A program made the position numbers and the translations under genes. A DNA stretch of 64,000 bases from Aspidiotus rigidus. Taxonomy: Eukaryota; Arthropoda; Insecta; Hemiptera; Diaspididae. Shown one piece after another: positions 34,426 through 47,600 of this stretch. The stretch spans positions 9,647,501-9,711,500 of the forward strand of contig JAVHKY010000023.1 in NCBI GenBank assembly GCA_035079385.1. The letters run 5' to 3'. Position 1 is the first letter of the stretch. Every line of letters begins with the position of its first letter. The notes under the pieces are model-generated. The model was not told where the DNA came from and searched no databases. It worked only from the letters and a program-made list of their open reading frames with translations.

Positions 34426-36493
34426 ATAACGCAGCATTACTCACCTACCTGATTCCTCCCCCATCTTCATTCTTTATTTTTTCTCATTTAGTTTTACATG
34501 TCCTTATTTCTATTCTGTTCACCTTGACGACTACGTCGTCAAAACGTCGTGATTTACCTATATTGAAAAATAAGTGGATATAAGAGTCAATCTGTTTTCA
34601 TATTTTCTATTGCAGTGGCATCCACGTATAAAATCCCCATGGGTACTCATGAAATTTTGCACGAATAATGCATCAGTTTTGACCATTTTATGTAAATTTA
34701 ATTGAAATCAGAAGTGAAAGTCGGTGTCTTTTTACACAATATCATAAATTTATTCGATGGTTGATTAAGCAGATGTCAAACCAGCTCATTTGCGAGGACT
34801 CGGATTCACTTAAGAGCGGAAGAAATGTGCATTATTTCTCATCTTCATAAATCAGTGCTTATACCGCTACTACTATTTCAAAAAGTCAAAAGAATTTATA
34901 TTTTTACTTGACGTGTAAATCTTATGATATAATGCTCCCTTGACTGCCTTCATTTAAAGTTTCAGTAAAATCTATGAGGTTGATTTCAGTCGCTGTTTTA
35001 TTATAACCTTTCCCAAATTTCGTTGCCACAAAGATACCCACCATAAATTGCTCCTTCTGCAGTGCACCGATTCAGATGATATAATGTTTACACAGAATTT
35101 AGACTGATTGCGTAAATCCAAAATAAACGTGTACGTATTTCTTTCGAATAATTCAAATTTCTCGTGCACATATTTTGACTTTTTCAGGACACCACGATGA
35201 CGTAGGTACGATGGAATATTTTTTTTTCTTTCTCTGCGAAATTACTTACTATGCATTCTAACGCATTTCAATGGTTTTTCAACGAAGTAGAAGAATCGTA
35301 TAGCCGAACGAAGCTGGTTTTTATTTTCAAGTTCACAACAAACATACGAAATAACGGCTTCGTATAATTTATTTTTCAAGAAATTCAATCGTGGTAACAC
35401 TGTAGGTAGGTAGAAATTAACCGGGACTAGCCAGTGACAACAGGAATGTATCAGACAGGTTGTAAAAAACCTACAACAAACGTGCTCGCTAGGCTACCAG
35501 GTGAAGTTTTTCAGTGCCGTTCGTTAATCTCGATTGTTTACTCGTATCAAATTAAAATGTGATTTCGATGTTAAAGGTGAATTGTTTCTTTGTTTGACGA
35601 TGTTGTAAGTAAATCTATTTTTTATTTTCGAAAAAATAATTATAGTTCGCGGAACTGGCTAAACCTGGATTGTATTGATTGATTACATTTCCGGATATAC
35701 GTAGTTGTCCCAAGATAATTTTTGAAGAGAAGAAAAACAGATATCATTAGAGAATGATAATTAATGTAGCTTGGTATTGTTGATTCCGATTGACCATTCG
35801 TTTTAAAACTAGCTAAAATTTTGGTTACGTTTGAAATATGACAAAAAAGGTATTCATTCTAGAAAAATGTTGACTCTGGTAGGTCCATTGTGTAGAATAC
35901 CGGTTTATCGTGGATACGAATATATTTTGATTCTGAGAGTATTGCCGGCAAGAATTTCTAACTCATTAATTGCAACGTCTTTTTTTTCACCCTATTAACG
36001 AATTGGTTAAAGTTGGCGAGTTATCGTTTTGGCCAATAGATACCTAGTTGTGAGTAAGCTAGAGCGTGGTATAATATTGCATAAATTTTTTAAAGAAAAC
36101 GAAGAAGAACTGGAATAATCGCGAGAGAATATTTGTAGGTACCTAAAACCTCGACAATCTACTGTTTGTTCAATTCACTGCGTCTTATAAAACGTCTTTG
36201 GAGAGAAGTTTTGGGTTCTATCAAAAACATTGTATTTCGTGAACCCATCTGATGCGTTGTTGCTATTTTGTTTCCCGTTTTTTCTGTCAAAAACGAATCA
36301 CGTATTTGGGAAATATAAAATAATGTGACTAAGTTCTGACGCGAAAAGTATATCCATATTATACCATGATTCATGGCACTCTGCGCGTTTGAAGCGTCAT
36401 TCGCGCAATTAAATTTTAGTCGGTTCAGTTGAAAAATCTTTATTCAATACGATTTTGTCTTTCGAAACTGAACTTAATGATTAAGATCGACAT
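34426..36493. other. Gene-free interval
   Basis: No convincing coding exon. A dispersed ~105-bp repeat shared with 27003-27106 is at 34505-34615 (plus). A possible splice acceptor (TTTTCTATTGCAG) ends near 34615 but the frame behind it closes quickly, so I do not call an exon. Confidence 0.4.
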
Positions 36494-38683
36494 CACTGAG
36501 AGAAATATTCGTAGCAATTTTTACAGAAATGGTACTTGAGAAAAGTGACAAGGTAGAAATTCTGTAAATACAACATACAAAATCAGGAAAAATTACAGAG
36601 TTGTAAAGTAAAAATAACCATACAGAATAGGATAAATTACAGATTTGTGTAAGTAAATATTCATTCGTGGAGAGAGTTTGCAATTTACAGTTTTGATCCG
36701 TAAAATTTTCTCATCTAAAAGTAAAAGTTACTATTCAAGGGTGTACAATCTCGAAAAAAATAATTGTTCTGTCTTTACACTATCTTATTCTGTAATTTTT
36801 CGTCCCCTGTTATATTTTGTCTGTAACAATTACTTGCATTACTGTATACTGCGGTCACCCATCCAAATACTAACCCTGCTGAAAGTGACTTACCTCTGTC
36901 ATGCGGGTGCGAATGTCGGGTTTCTTCGAGCCATTGTGTTCCAACATGCGTTGGCATATGATTTCTTCATTTAAAGGTGGGTAGGTTACACTTCTGTAGT
37001 TTAATTAACTTTTTTAGTGGCGAATTATTTTTTTGATTGAAAAATTTCCAACTTACGATGGTAAAGCGCGATTTTACCCACAATAGCAATCTTTACCATT
37101 ATTTTTTGAGAAAAATACCTCCTGACACGAGCGATTAAAGTAAAAATAATATTCCTTTAAAAAATGAAAACAAAAAAGTCTCATCTTCATTACGTATTTT
37201 GTGTTTTGTGTTCGGTTTTGTTGTTTCATTGAATCAACATAATTATTCTATTCATTTGTATACTTTTCTAAAACAGTTTATCTAAACGAAAGAAGATGCT
37301 TGAGCTTGAAACAAAAATGTGTGTCCTACATATTTTATCTCGCTTGTTCACCTATAATAAATCTGTTAAAAAAAGCAAAAATCATTTTTTTATATTTTTT
37401 CATAAAACTTAATTTTGAGAAAATTGCGAAAGAGAAAAAATCATTACACATATTTCCATGGTAGGTACATGATTGTTTTTTGTTTTGAACCCCTCTAATT
37501 ATCCCAATTTTCATGGGCTAAGCTAGCTGATCGCTTGATGGATTCTCCATCTCCATTTTGATAAAAATCCGCTAGTATCTCAAAAATCATAATTTTTACC
37601 TTAAGGTATCTTAATTTTACAAAACCCGTCTGCACAAATATAATTTTTAATGCAAGTAGACAATAGATGTACCATAACCGACTACTGGCTACGCAAGTTT
37701 GAAGAAAAAAGTTGATAAGTTGTTACATTTTGTCTCAATGATTGTGCATTGATAAAAAAAAGATATATTTCATCGTGCAATAATAATTATTGATACAAAT
37801 AAAATTATTCGTTTTTCATTGAATAGTCGTTGATTATTTATAAGTAATTTCTAGCCCTACTTTGTCAGAAAAATCAATCATCATTTTTTGATATTCCTTA
37901 TTCGAGAAAAAAAAAAAAAGAATTCAACAATCTCAAGACTCTGTATTGATATAGACTTCTTACGGCAGGCACTGTAATCTCCCTCCTATCTTTTTCTGGA
38001 CTTCAATTCTGATGAATTTGGGTTATAATAGATCAGAGACATACCGAGTACAGAAAATTTTTCGATGGATGTAGTTTTTTCTAAGTATCATTATTTTTTT
38101 ATCCAAGTAAAAAAGTGAGTGAGAAAGATAGTAAAAAGCAAGAAAAAAATTGAAATGGAAGGACTCATCCTCCATATCGTTCCCCCGTATCTACGCCACT
38201 GTAATCCATTTACTCGAATGAGCTCTAAGAGGAAAAAATGCTGCTATCGAAAGGTATTTCTTGCATTACCTTTTTTAGGAAAAATTACAGATTCATCACA
38301 AGTAAAACACGCGTTTAAACGTACATTCTGTAAATAATAGTGATCGCGCACTGATTTTATTGATTAGTGTATGCGGTGAAAAATACTATCGAAACATTAG
38401 TTACAGTCTTTCATGATGTATACTGTAAATAATACAATCTGTGAATTAATAATTACTACTCGAACTGTACCATACTATCAAATTCTGTAATTTTTCCTCC
38501 TCTGTTCTTGAACCAGTACTATTTTTTGAATGAGAAAATCATAAACTAATGGAGTAAATTTTGATAAACGCCTAAATTACTGAAGAATGCTGTGATTATT
38601 CCAGCACTTCCATTAAATTTTACAGATTTTCTATTCAATTTTACTATTCTGCGGTAAAAAATTACAGTTTATTTCTCTCAGTG
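36494..38683. mobile_element. CACTA-like non-autonomous TIR element
   Basis: The ends are CACTGAGAGAAATA (from 36494) and its reverse complement TATTTCTCTCAGTG-type (ending 38683), with an AT dinucleotide outside each. Near both ends, and repeatedly inside, lie TTACAG/CTGTAA words (36530-36700, 38290-38310, 38480, 38620-38670), like the subterminal repeats of CACTA/EnSpm elements, whose termini start CACT(A/G). No transposase frame in 2.2 kb. The 2-bp duplication is too short to be decisive. Confidence 0.6.
36843..36957 (-). pseudogene. 5S rRNA-like sequence (5S-derived SINE or pseudogene)
   Basis: On the minus strand GGTTAGTATTTGGATGGG followed by TGACCGC (36875-36851) closely matches the internal control region and 3' half of eukaryotic 5S rRNA (GGTTAGTACTTGGATGGG..GACCGC). 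The upstream part (GCATGTTGGAACACAATGGCTCG) matches the 5S 5' half only loosely. It is not an intact 5S gene because the terminal stem is absent. A retroposed 5S copy or the head of a SINE3-type element carried inside the CACTA-like element is likely. Confidence 0.6.
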
Positions 38684-41433
38684 ATCATGCAAAATTTCGA
38701 TAGATATCAATCAGGCCTAGCAGCTTGTGAATTGAAGGAAAAAATTTGAATTTTCTCATTACCTATCTGACGAGTATCAACTTTAAAGGGTGTGCAGAAA
38801 AATTTTCAATATTTTCATTATTATTGAAAAAATGAAGGAAAACAAAACGATCCACTCCGAATTTCTGTTTTTATTAACGAATCATTTAGTTAATCAATCC
38901 ACAATTTAAAATCACCTCTTAACGTAAACGTACTCATTAAAAACCACTTCAGTCTACTTTTTTCGATATTCTGTAACACACTACAATGTACAAAATTAAT
39001 TCTAAGGATTACGATGATTGTAAATCTAATTATATTACGACCCTCGTAATCCTTAGAATTTATTTTGTGATCATGTCGAATACAGAATTGATGATAAAAC
39101 GTCGCATTTTCATCATTTCTCAGCTCACCTTACTTTTATACCTAAGCATACCTACCTAATCATATTGGCGATAGTGAATGAATTTATTTTTTCTGAAAAA
39201 TAAAGTTCATCGACCTATCAATTTGAGTTCATTGACGTTTTGAGTGAATTTCGCTTGAGAATTGAAATCGAATTAGGTAGAAAAAAAATAAAATTACAGA
39301 AAAATATATTTTAATGAAACTGCGAACGAAAGTTAGAAAAAAAAAAACTCTACCTCGAAAACTTCTATTCCTACATTTTTTTTTTCTTTCATCATTTAAA
39401 ATAAACCACCAAAAACGCATTCTACGATGTTGAACGTATATAACTTGAGTTCTAATTAAGCTATAGGGCTTGAAACACTCGTTGAATCAAGCTTCTTTCA
39501 AATCTTTTTTTAACAATGAAGATCGGTTCAGTCAATGCCCAAATTCCGGGCTTATATTTTATTTGAATGTGAGCCTGCCTGCATAAATACTTGAGGGCTT
39601 ATTTCCCAGGCTCTAATTGAAGTGAAAACCTGTTTAAAAGCTCGAAACACTCATACTTTCTTGATTTCCAATGTGTACTAGAATCTCTGAGTAGAGGATG
39701 TAATGTCATAAATCATTCCCACAAGAAACGTATCTGGATTCCTAGTGACAAAATAAGTTTTCACTGATTTTCAGGAAGAAAATTCACAAATGAATTTTTT
39801 TGAATATAAATTTATTTTTTTAGATGAATTTAACTATCAAAATTAAAATGAAAATAATATTAATTATTATAATAATGATATAAAACTATGGTTTGTTCTT
39901 GAAATTTTTATTTAATCAATTAAATTTATAATTTTATTTACAATAGAATATTTAAATATAATTTATTTTATTAATTTAACGATTTTAATATTTTTTTACA
40001 ATAATTTGATAGAAATTTTCACTTTATTATTTTTATGTATGATGAAACTTTGAATCCGACGATTGAATTATATGAAGTTTTGATATGTGGTTCTTATAGT
40101 ATACAGTTTGAATTGTTTACTCGTATATCAGTAGAATCATCATGAGGTTCTTCTGTAAACTTCGATTCAGAGATCGTCTCTCCTCGTTTTATTTCCAATT
40201 TTGATCCTTAATATCGAGATCCGAGGTTGCAACACTCACACAGGCTATCTAGTGGAGACAATAAGCATAAAAAATAGGGCGAAACCTGCACTCTTTGATG
40301 GGAACATGAATTTGGCATACTTCTTAATCTAACTGTCAATAATGAGGTGGACATTTTCCTCCAAAAATTTTAATCTTCTTAAAATATTGGACAAATAAGG
40401 TGAAAATATCTCGGTTCAAAATTATTTTACGTCAAATTTTTCCTGAAATAAAAATATACTGCATCATTAATATCGACCTATACGCTTCAGTCTAGCATGC
40501 TTTTTGAATATGGAATCTATTTTAAGAATGATGACCTGGGGAAAACGGAAGGTGGGGCAAGTTGGAAAAACACAAGGGACTTCCTACCCCATCTAATTGT
40601 GGGACTGGGGATTAGGGTGTTTCACCGAAAGATTTTTCATCTAAAAACATTCACCGATTAAGATTCACCTATAGAAAGTTTACCTATAGATAATTCATCC
40701 GATAGGAGTAGTGGTTCACCACATGATAAGTCCACCGTGATGAAAGTTCACCGACAAAATTCGATTATATTTTATTAAAGAAGTTAATTAATCAGTGTAA
40801 TTTAAGTTTAATAGTAATAAAAAATTAATTTAATAATTTTATTTTTGATATTTTATCCAATAAAAGTAAATTTTATATCATGTTTTATATTTTTAAGTAT
40901 TATTTATTTTTATATTTTAATTAAATTCAATTTTGAAAAAGAAAATAAATAAAAAAGAATTTGAATTCATATAATTTTCAGATATGCATCGATTGAAATA
41001 AAAATTATTTATTAATAAATAAATTGATTTAATCAATTAAAAATTATAATTATAAATAATAAAATATAATTTATAAATATTAATAATTTTTAATTAAATA
41101 AATTTTCTTTATTAGATTATCATTTATTTAAATAATTTTATAAATAAAATTTGGTAGGTATATCAAAGCATCGAATAAAAGTCGAACAGCTGTTTGAAAA
41201 AGGTGAATTTTGTAGTTGGTGTCGGTGAACTCAAAAAAAAAGGAGATGAACTTTCCTAACCAATTTGAAACCGCTAGCGAAAGATTTCAAAGTTCAACTT
41301 TTTCGATTTTCTAGACTTTCTTTATAAAAAAAATTCTCAAAATTTTGTAGATTCCTTGTGTAATGGTTATATTGCGTTTGCGGACCCCGAAAATCACCTC
41401 AAGGGAGAAACTTCTTCGCAAAATGTCCATTCT
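38684..41433. other. AT-rich gene-free interval
   Basis: Very AT-rich blocks at 39780-40010 and 40770-41160 are nearly free of G and C. A 25-bp-arm hairpin is at 38990-39068. Degenerate TTCACCGA/TTCACC repeats run from 40615 to 40770, with GGTGAATTTTGTAG and GTCGGTGAAC in inverted orientation at 41201-41232, suggesting a diverged inverted-repeat element around an AT-rich core. No coding feature. Confidence 0.45.
38990..39068. repeat. Inverted repeat, ~25-bp arms
   Basis: ACAAAATTAATTCTAAGGAT and ACGA (38990-39014) pair with TCGTAATCCTTAGAAT and its continuation (39044-39068) with one mismatch, around a 29-nt loop. Confidence 0.75.
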
Positions 41434-41448
41434 AACAGGGGACCTGTT
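41434..41448. repeat. Solitary family C-type palindrome
   Basis: AACAGG-GGA-CCTGTT: the same stem as family C with GGA instead of GAA at the centre, followed by a T run and a run of about ten G. No other family C sequence is recognisable next to it. Confidence 0.45.
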
Positions 41449-41861
41449 CTTTGTTTTTTTTTTTGGGGGGGGGGGGGGATCTGTTCTAAAAGTTTGGTAT
41501 CCCACCGTCCGATAAAAACTGACCTTCGAGCTTCATAAATATTATGCAAGAGGATGGAAACTGTCGGTACATGGACCACTCACCACATATAATTCAAAAA
41601 TTTCAAATTGAAAATTATCAAGTGTTGATATCGAAACTTTTCCCAATACTTGTCCTTATAATTAGAACGTTTTCCTTTTTCTTAGTTTTGACTTCCTCCT
41701 GGTATGCAGCAAAAGTGAGATGAGTCTAAAGGAAGCGACGTGACACGCTGTTGAATGCCGCCAGCTCTGGGAAATGGGGAAAGTATGAATCTACACGAAT
41801 AAACAAAGCCCGGATTTTTCGGCTCTATAAATGAAAAGTTTTGGCACTTAATATTGCATTT

Positions 41862-41892
<31 letters not shown>

Positions 41893-42200
41893 TGCACGTT
41901 TTTAGTGCTTTTACAAATTCACGATCAGAATAAATTATTCAATTAACGACCAAAATTACGTCATTTTGACCAAAATAAACGATTTTTGGGGATTGAACTC
42001 ATCAATAAAAAAACCTAGCAATTTTTCAATAAAAACTTTTAATAATATTTTTTTGAAAAAACTGTCCAATTTTCATAAAAATTGTTGAATTTTAAGCAAA
42101 AATTAAGCAAATTTTGTTCGAAATTTTATAATTTTGGACGATATTTAACAAATTGATCATTTCAGGTCTCATTCGGCTTTAAACTTCATTTTCGGCATTT

Positions 42201-42450
42201 GTGACGCGATTTATGAAAAGGGACCACTTTGCGCAAAATCAAATTTCACAGGAGAGGCCAAAATAGGTCAAAAAAACTTGATCTCGCGAAATTTGAAAAA
42301 TTGATGGAAGATGTTTGTATACTACCATTTTCCCATCAATTTTTCAAATTTCGCGAGATCATGTTTTTTCACCTACTTTGGCCGCCAAAATAAATGAAAA
42401 ACATGATTTTTGTTTTGCGCAAAGTGGTCCCTTTTCATAAATCACGTCAC
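42201..42450. mobile_element. Foldback MITE
   Basis: The arms of roughly 115-120 bp are reverse complements (GTGACGCGATTTATGAAAAG at 42201; CTTTTCATAAATCACGTCAC ending 42450) with a short central spacer near 42317-42330. ATTT flanks each side (42197-42200, 42451-42454) as a possible 4-bp duplication. Non-coding. Superfamily unknown. Confidence 0.75.
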
Positions 42451-43609
42451 ATTTATTCCAATTTCGGCAATTTTCAGCAAAATTAATTTTTTTCCCTAGC
42501 CTCTATCGCCGGCCTCAATACGTACTTCGATATCATTTTCATACTTTTCGGATGCACTAAAAGGATGGACATTTCCGTTCAAAAATTTTCAACTTAGAAC
42601 ATTTAGAAAAATAAATCAGACTTTAAAATTATGGCGAAGAACCGTTTTTCTAAATTACGAGAATGTACCTCGTATAATATTTGCGTAATTAAATTTACAT
42701 TTACACAGGACATAGATTAAGCTCATTTTTTTGCGACGATGGTCATCATCGAGTACATTTATAAGTAAGTGAAAATTAAATCTATGGAAATTAACCGTCT
42801 TTCAGAGAAAACGATTTTTCTACAAATATATCGCTACAAAATTCCATCGGAACTGGAAAAGATTATAGGCCTACCCCTCGTATTCGTCGAAGATTTACGT
42901 AAGATATGATTTCTAAGATGACTGGGTACCAATAACTTCAAATGTATCTTAATTAATTGACGTAAACGTTTCAACTTGAGGAATTCCTTAATTTTATTTT
43001 TTTCTTCCCATCATTCATTTAGCGGGTTGTATCATTTTTTTTATTATTAATATTGCGTTAGTCCAAACAACTTTATCGAGTTCGTTCACAACATATTGTT
43101 CAAACGTTAGTCGACTCAAAGTACACGTACGTAAAAAAAATCTCGAAAATTTCATTCATTCTTTACGTCGATACTCACATTCAAAATTCCTATACCTACG
43201 CAATATAATATTATTCCGTTTATTCGGTAATTGTAATCATAAGTAGTAGCAAATTTTGACCGGTTTTTCCCTTCGAATAAATTATGAGTAATTTCTGTTC
43301 GAGCAGGTCAGAAGTTGAGTTTGGTGACCTACACAGTCACACGTGGTAGCATGTTAGTAATTTTCGCCGAATGTATGTAAAAGTTTCAAAAACTGATAAT
43401 TTCAGACAGTACTTGAATAATTTTTGAATTTTTCAAAAGAATTTTCTTTTCCTTCGCAGAGATTGAAATTTGGGAAACTACTAAAAATGAAGCCTTCAAA
43501 CTGTACGCGTTATTGCACATAGGCACAGCAGAAATCCTTCCCCTAAGAGAGTATAGATTTAAGAGGACAGGTAATAAGAAACTTTTTCTACAAAAGATTG
43601 ACGAATGTA
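42451..43609. other. Gene-free interval
   Basis: No recognised feature. AT-rich with short chance frames. Confidence 0.4.
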
Positions 43610-44106
43610 ATGGGATTAGTCTCGATTCCCTTATCATGTCTACTACTTGCATAGATATGTGGACGACAAACTGTGCGCGTGGACCGGCCCAATAGAACTC
43701 CTTCGTGAGTTTCTCACGTACTTAAATAGCCAATACCCTTCCATAAAATTCACCCTGGAAGTTGGTGGCTCATTAATAAATTTTTTGGATTTGTCCATAT
43801 TTGTTAGGGATGGCGTCCATGAATTTGGAATCTATAGAAAATAAACTTCGACCGATATTACAATCCACGGGTCGTCTTTCTGTCCAGCTGCACACAAGAT
43901 CGCTACTTTCAATAGCTTGATCCATCGTCTGACTTATATTCCCTTGAGTCAGGACGCTTTTCAAAAAGACCTAGGGACAATCAAGCACCTCTCAGGTGAG
44001 AATGACATCAACTTAATGGTGCGTAGGAGGCTTACCAAACAAAAGCCTTGATTCTACCACCTCCCTCCTCAGGGACTCACATCTAGATAGGAAGCAGCTA
44101 AACAAC
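43610..44106 (+). pseudogene. PLE-4 fragment (RT palm to thumb)
   Basis: It reads HRYVDDKLCAWTGPIELL (motif C YVDD kept), FTLEVGGSLINFLDLSIF and, after a stop at about 43844, TSTDITIHGSSFCPAAHKIA, then IHRLTYIPLSQDAFQKDLGT. It ends after VRRRLTKQ-like sequence with stops. Both sides are truncated: no motif A/B and no GIY-YIG domain. It abuts L2. Confidence 0.8.
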
Positions 44107-44690
44107 CTGCTTCACTGCCAAAAGTAACTGACCACATATTGACCCCCGCTAAAGATTTGAAAATATATTACGGTTCTATGTCCTCTAATCTCTGGCACTC
44201 TTCCTGGGAAAATCAATCCAACAATAAATTAAGAAAAATCAAAAATAAACCTCTAAATTGGTCAACATCCCATCGCCCTTCCAGGCGGGAAGAAGTCATA
44301 TTGGCCCGACTAAGAATCGGACACACTCGTCTCACTCACGCATATCTGCTAACAAATCTTTTCCCTCCCATGTCCTCATTGTCAAGACGACAATCTAAGT
44401 TTAGAACATTTCTTTACATGTCCTGTTTTACAAGCAACACGATCTGCTCTCAAAATACCATCTGACACCGGCTCTGCTCTAAGAAACAACTCCGACTCCA
44501 TCGACTCAACTTTAACTTAATTACGCTCCACCCAGTTTTACAAACACATCCTACTTTTAACATGAATAAACTTCAACATAAACTTACAATATACTTACCG
44601 TCACTTAAATTCAACTTTATAATCTAAATTACGCTGAGCAAATAGCCCTTATGTGCAGCTTAAATGCTCGTAGAAAAAAAAAAAAAAAAA
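44107..44690 (+). pseudogene. Non-LTR element L2, 3' tail with poly-A
   Basis: It encodes NNKLRKIKNKPLNWS and RREEVILARLRIGHTRLTHA, the post-RNase H segment also seen in L1, then a degraded cysteine-rich region, 3' UTR and a 17-nt A run to 44690. The 3' UTR end (GAGCAAATAGCCCTTATGTG, then GCTCGTAG) resembles the L3 and L1 ends. The family A element begins at the poly-A. Confidence 0.75.
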
Positions 44691-44691
44691 A

Positions 44692-47600
44692 TTAGAAGCC
44701 ATTGCAGACGTTTCAATGGCAGCGGGGAACCCGCAATTCCTTAACTCGACCTCTCAGGTGGTGTGGAACTGAGTTGATAATCCTGTCATATAATTCAAAT
44801 CGGAATTATCATTCTACATTCCCTCCTATCATATATAGGTCGAGGCTCGAAATTCTTCTAAATCTTCTAAGTCACCCTCCTATCATATATATCTCAAGAC
44901 TTGAAATTCTTCCAAGTCCCCCTTCTATCATATATAGCTCAAGACTCGAAATTCTTCTAAGTCCCCCTCCTATCATATGTAGCTCGAGTCTCAAAATTTT
45001 TCTAAGTGTTTGGTTGGACGGTGGACGGTAGCTCGAAAGTCAAAATTCTTCCAAGTCCCCCTCCCCCTATTATATATAGCTCGAGACTTGAAATTCTTCC
45101 AAGTCCCCCTCCTTTCATATATAGCTCGAGACTTGAAATTCTTTTAAGTCCCCCTCCTATCATATATAGCTCGAGACTCGAAATTCTTCCAAGTTCCTTT
45201 CCTTTCATATATAGCTCGAGACTCGAAATTCTTATAAGTCCCCCCCCCCTTTCATATATAGCTCGAGACTTAAAATTCCTTCAAGTCCCCCTCCTATCAT
45301 ATATAGCTCGAGACTCGAAATTCTTCCAAGTCCCCCCCCCCCCTCCTATCATATATAGCTCGAGACTCGAAATTCTTCCAAGTCCCCCCCCCCCCTCCTA
45401 TCATATATAGCTCGAGACTCGAAATTCTTCCAAGTTCCTTTCCTTTCATATATAGCTCGAGACTCGAAATTCTTATAAGTCCGCCCCCCTTATTATATAT
45501 AGCTCGAGACTTGAAATTCTTCTAAGTCCCCCTCCTATCATATGTAGCTCGAGTCTCAAAATTTTTCTAAGTTTTTGGTTGGACGGCGGACGGTAGCTCG
45601 AAAGTCAAAATTCTTTCAAGTCCCCCCCCCCTTTCATATATAGCTCGAGACTTAAAATTCTTCTAAGTCCCCCTCCTATCATATATAGCTCGAGACTCGA
45701 AATTCTTCCAAGTCCCCCCCCCTATTATATATAGCTCGAGACTTTAAATTCTTCCAAGGCCCCCTCCTATCATATATAGCTCGAGTCTCAAAATTTTTCT
45801 AAGTTTTTGGTTGGACGGCGGACGGTAGCTCGAAAGTCAAAATTCTTCCAAATCCCCCCCTTTATTATATATAGCTCGAGACTCGAAATTCTTCCAAGTC
45901 CCCCCCCCCTTATTATATATAGCTCGAGACTTGAAATTCTTTTAAGTCCCCCTCCTATCATATATAGCTCGAGACTCGAAATTCTTCCAAGTTCCTTTCC
46001 TTTCATATATAGCTCGAGACTCGAAATTCTTCCAAGTCCCCCCCCCCTTATTATATACAGCTCGAGACTTGAAATTCTTCTAAGTCCCCCTCCTATCATA
46101 TATAGCTTGAGACTTGAAATTCTTCCAAGTCCCCCTCCTATCATATATAGCTCGAGACTTGAAATTCTTTTAAGTCCCCCTCCTATCATATATAGCTCGA
46201 GACTCGAAATTCTTCCAAGTTCCTTTCCTTTCATATATAGCTCGAGACTCGAAATTCTTATAAGTCCCCCCCCCCTATTATATATAGCTCGAGACTTGAA
46301 ATTCTTCCAAGTCCCCCTCCTATCATATGTAGCTCGAGTCTCAAAATTTTTCTAAGTTTTTGGTTGGACGGCGGACGGTAGCTCGAAAGTCAAAATTCTT
46401 TCAAGTCTCCCCCCCCCTTTCATATATAGCTCGAGACTTAAAATTCTTCTAAGTCCCCCTCCTATCATATGTAGCTCGAGTCTCAAAATTTTTCTAAGTT
46501 TTTGGTTGGACGGCGGACGGTAGCTCGAAAGTCAAAATTCTTTCAAGTCCCCCCCCCCCCTTTCATATATAGCTCGAGACTTAAAATTCTTCCAAGTCCC
46601 CCTCCTATCATATATAGCTCGAGACTCGAAATTCTTCCAAGTCCCCCCCCCCCTATTATATATAGCTCGAGACTTTAAATTCTTCCAAGGCCCCCTCCTA
46701 TCATATATAGCTCGAGTCTCAAAATTTTTCTAAGTTTTATGTTGGACGGCGGACGGTAGCTCGAAAGTCAAAATTCTTCCAAATCCCCCCCCTCTATTAT
46801 ATATAGCTCGAGACTCGAAATTCTTCCAATTCCCCCCCCCCTTATTATATATAGCTCGAGACTTGAAATTCTTTTAAGTCCCCCTCCTATCATATATAGC
46901 TAGAGACTCGAAATTCTTCCAAGTTCCTTTCCTTTCATATATAGCTCGAGACTCGAAATTCTTCCAAGTCCCCCCCCCCCTTATTATATACAGCTCGAGA
47001 CTTGAAATTCTTCTAAGTCCCTCTCCTATCATATATAGCTTGAGACTTGAAATTCTTCCAAGTCCCCCTCCTATCATATATAGCTCGAGACTTGAAATTC
47101 TTCCAAGTCCCCCTCCTATCATATATAGCTCGAGACTCGAAATTCTTCCAAGTTCCTTTCCTTTCATATATAGCTCGAGACTCGAAATTCTTATAAGTCC
47201 CCCCCCCCCTATTATATATAGCTCGAGACTTGAAATTCTTCCAAGTCCCCCTCCTATCATATGTAGCTCGAGTCTCAAAATTTTTCTAAGTTTTTGGTTG
47301 GACGGCGGACGGTAGCTCGAAAGTCAAAATTCTTCCAAGTCCCCCCCCCCCTATTATATATAGCTCGAGACTTGAATTCTTCCAAGTCCCCCTCCTTTCA
47401 TATATAGCTCGAGACTTGAAATTCTTTTAAGTCCCCCTCCTATCATATATAGCTAGAGACTCGAAATTCTTCCAAGTCCCCCCCCCTTATTATATACAGC
47501 TCGAGACTTGAAATTCTTCTAAGTCCCTCTCCTATCATATATAGCTTGAGACTTGAAATTCTTCCAAGTCCCCCTCCTATCATATATAGCTCGAGACTTG

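Noticed and set aside
45807..46355. Long open frames (up to 182 codons) on both strands in 45.0-48.8 kb
   Set aside because: They are translations of a 45-bp minisatellite whose period is a multiple of three; equal openness on both strands and 15-residue periods show no protein constraint.
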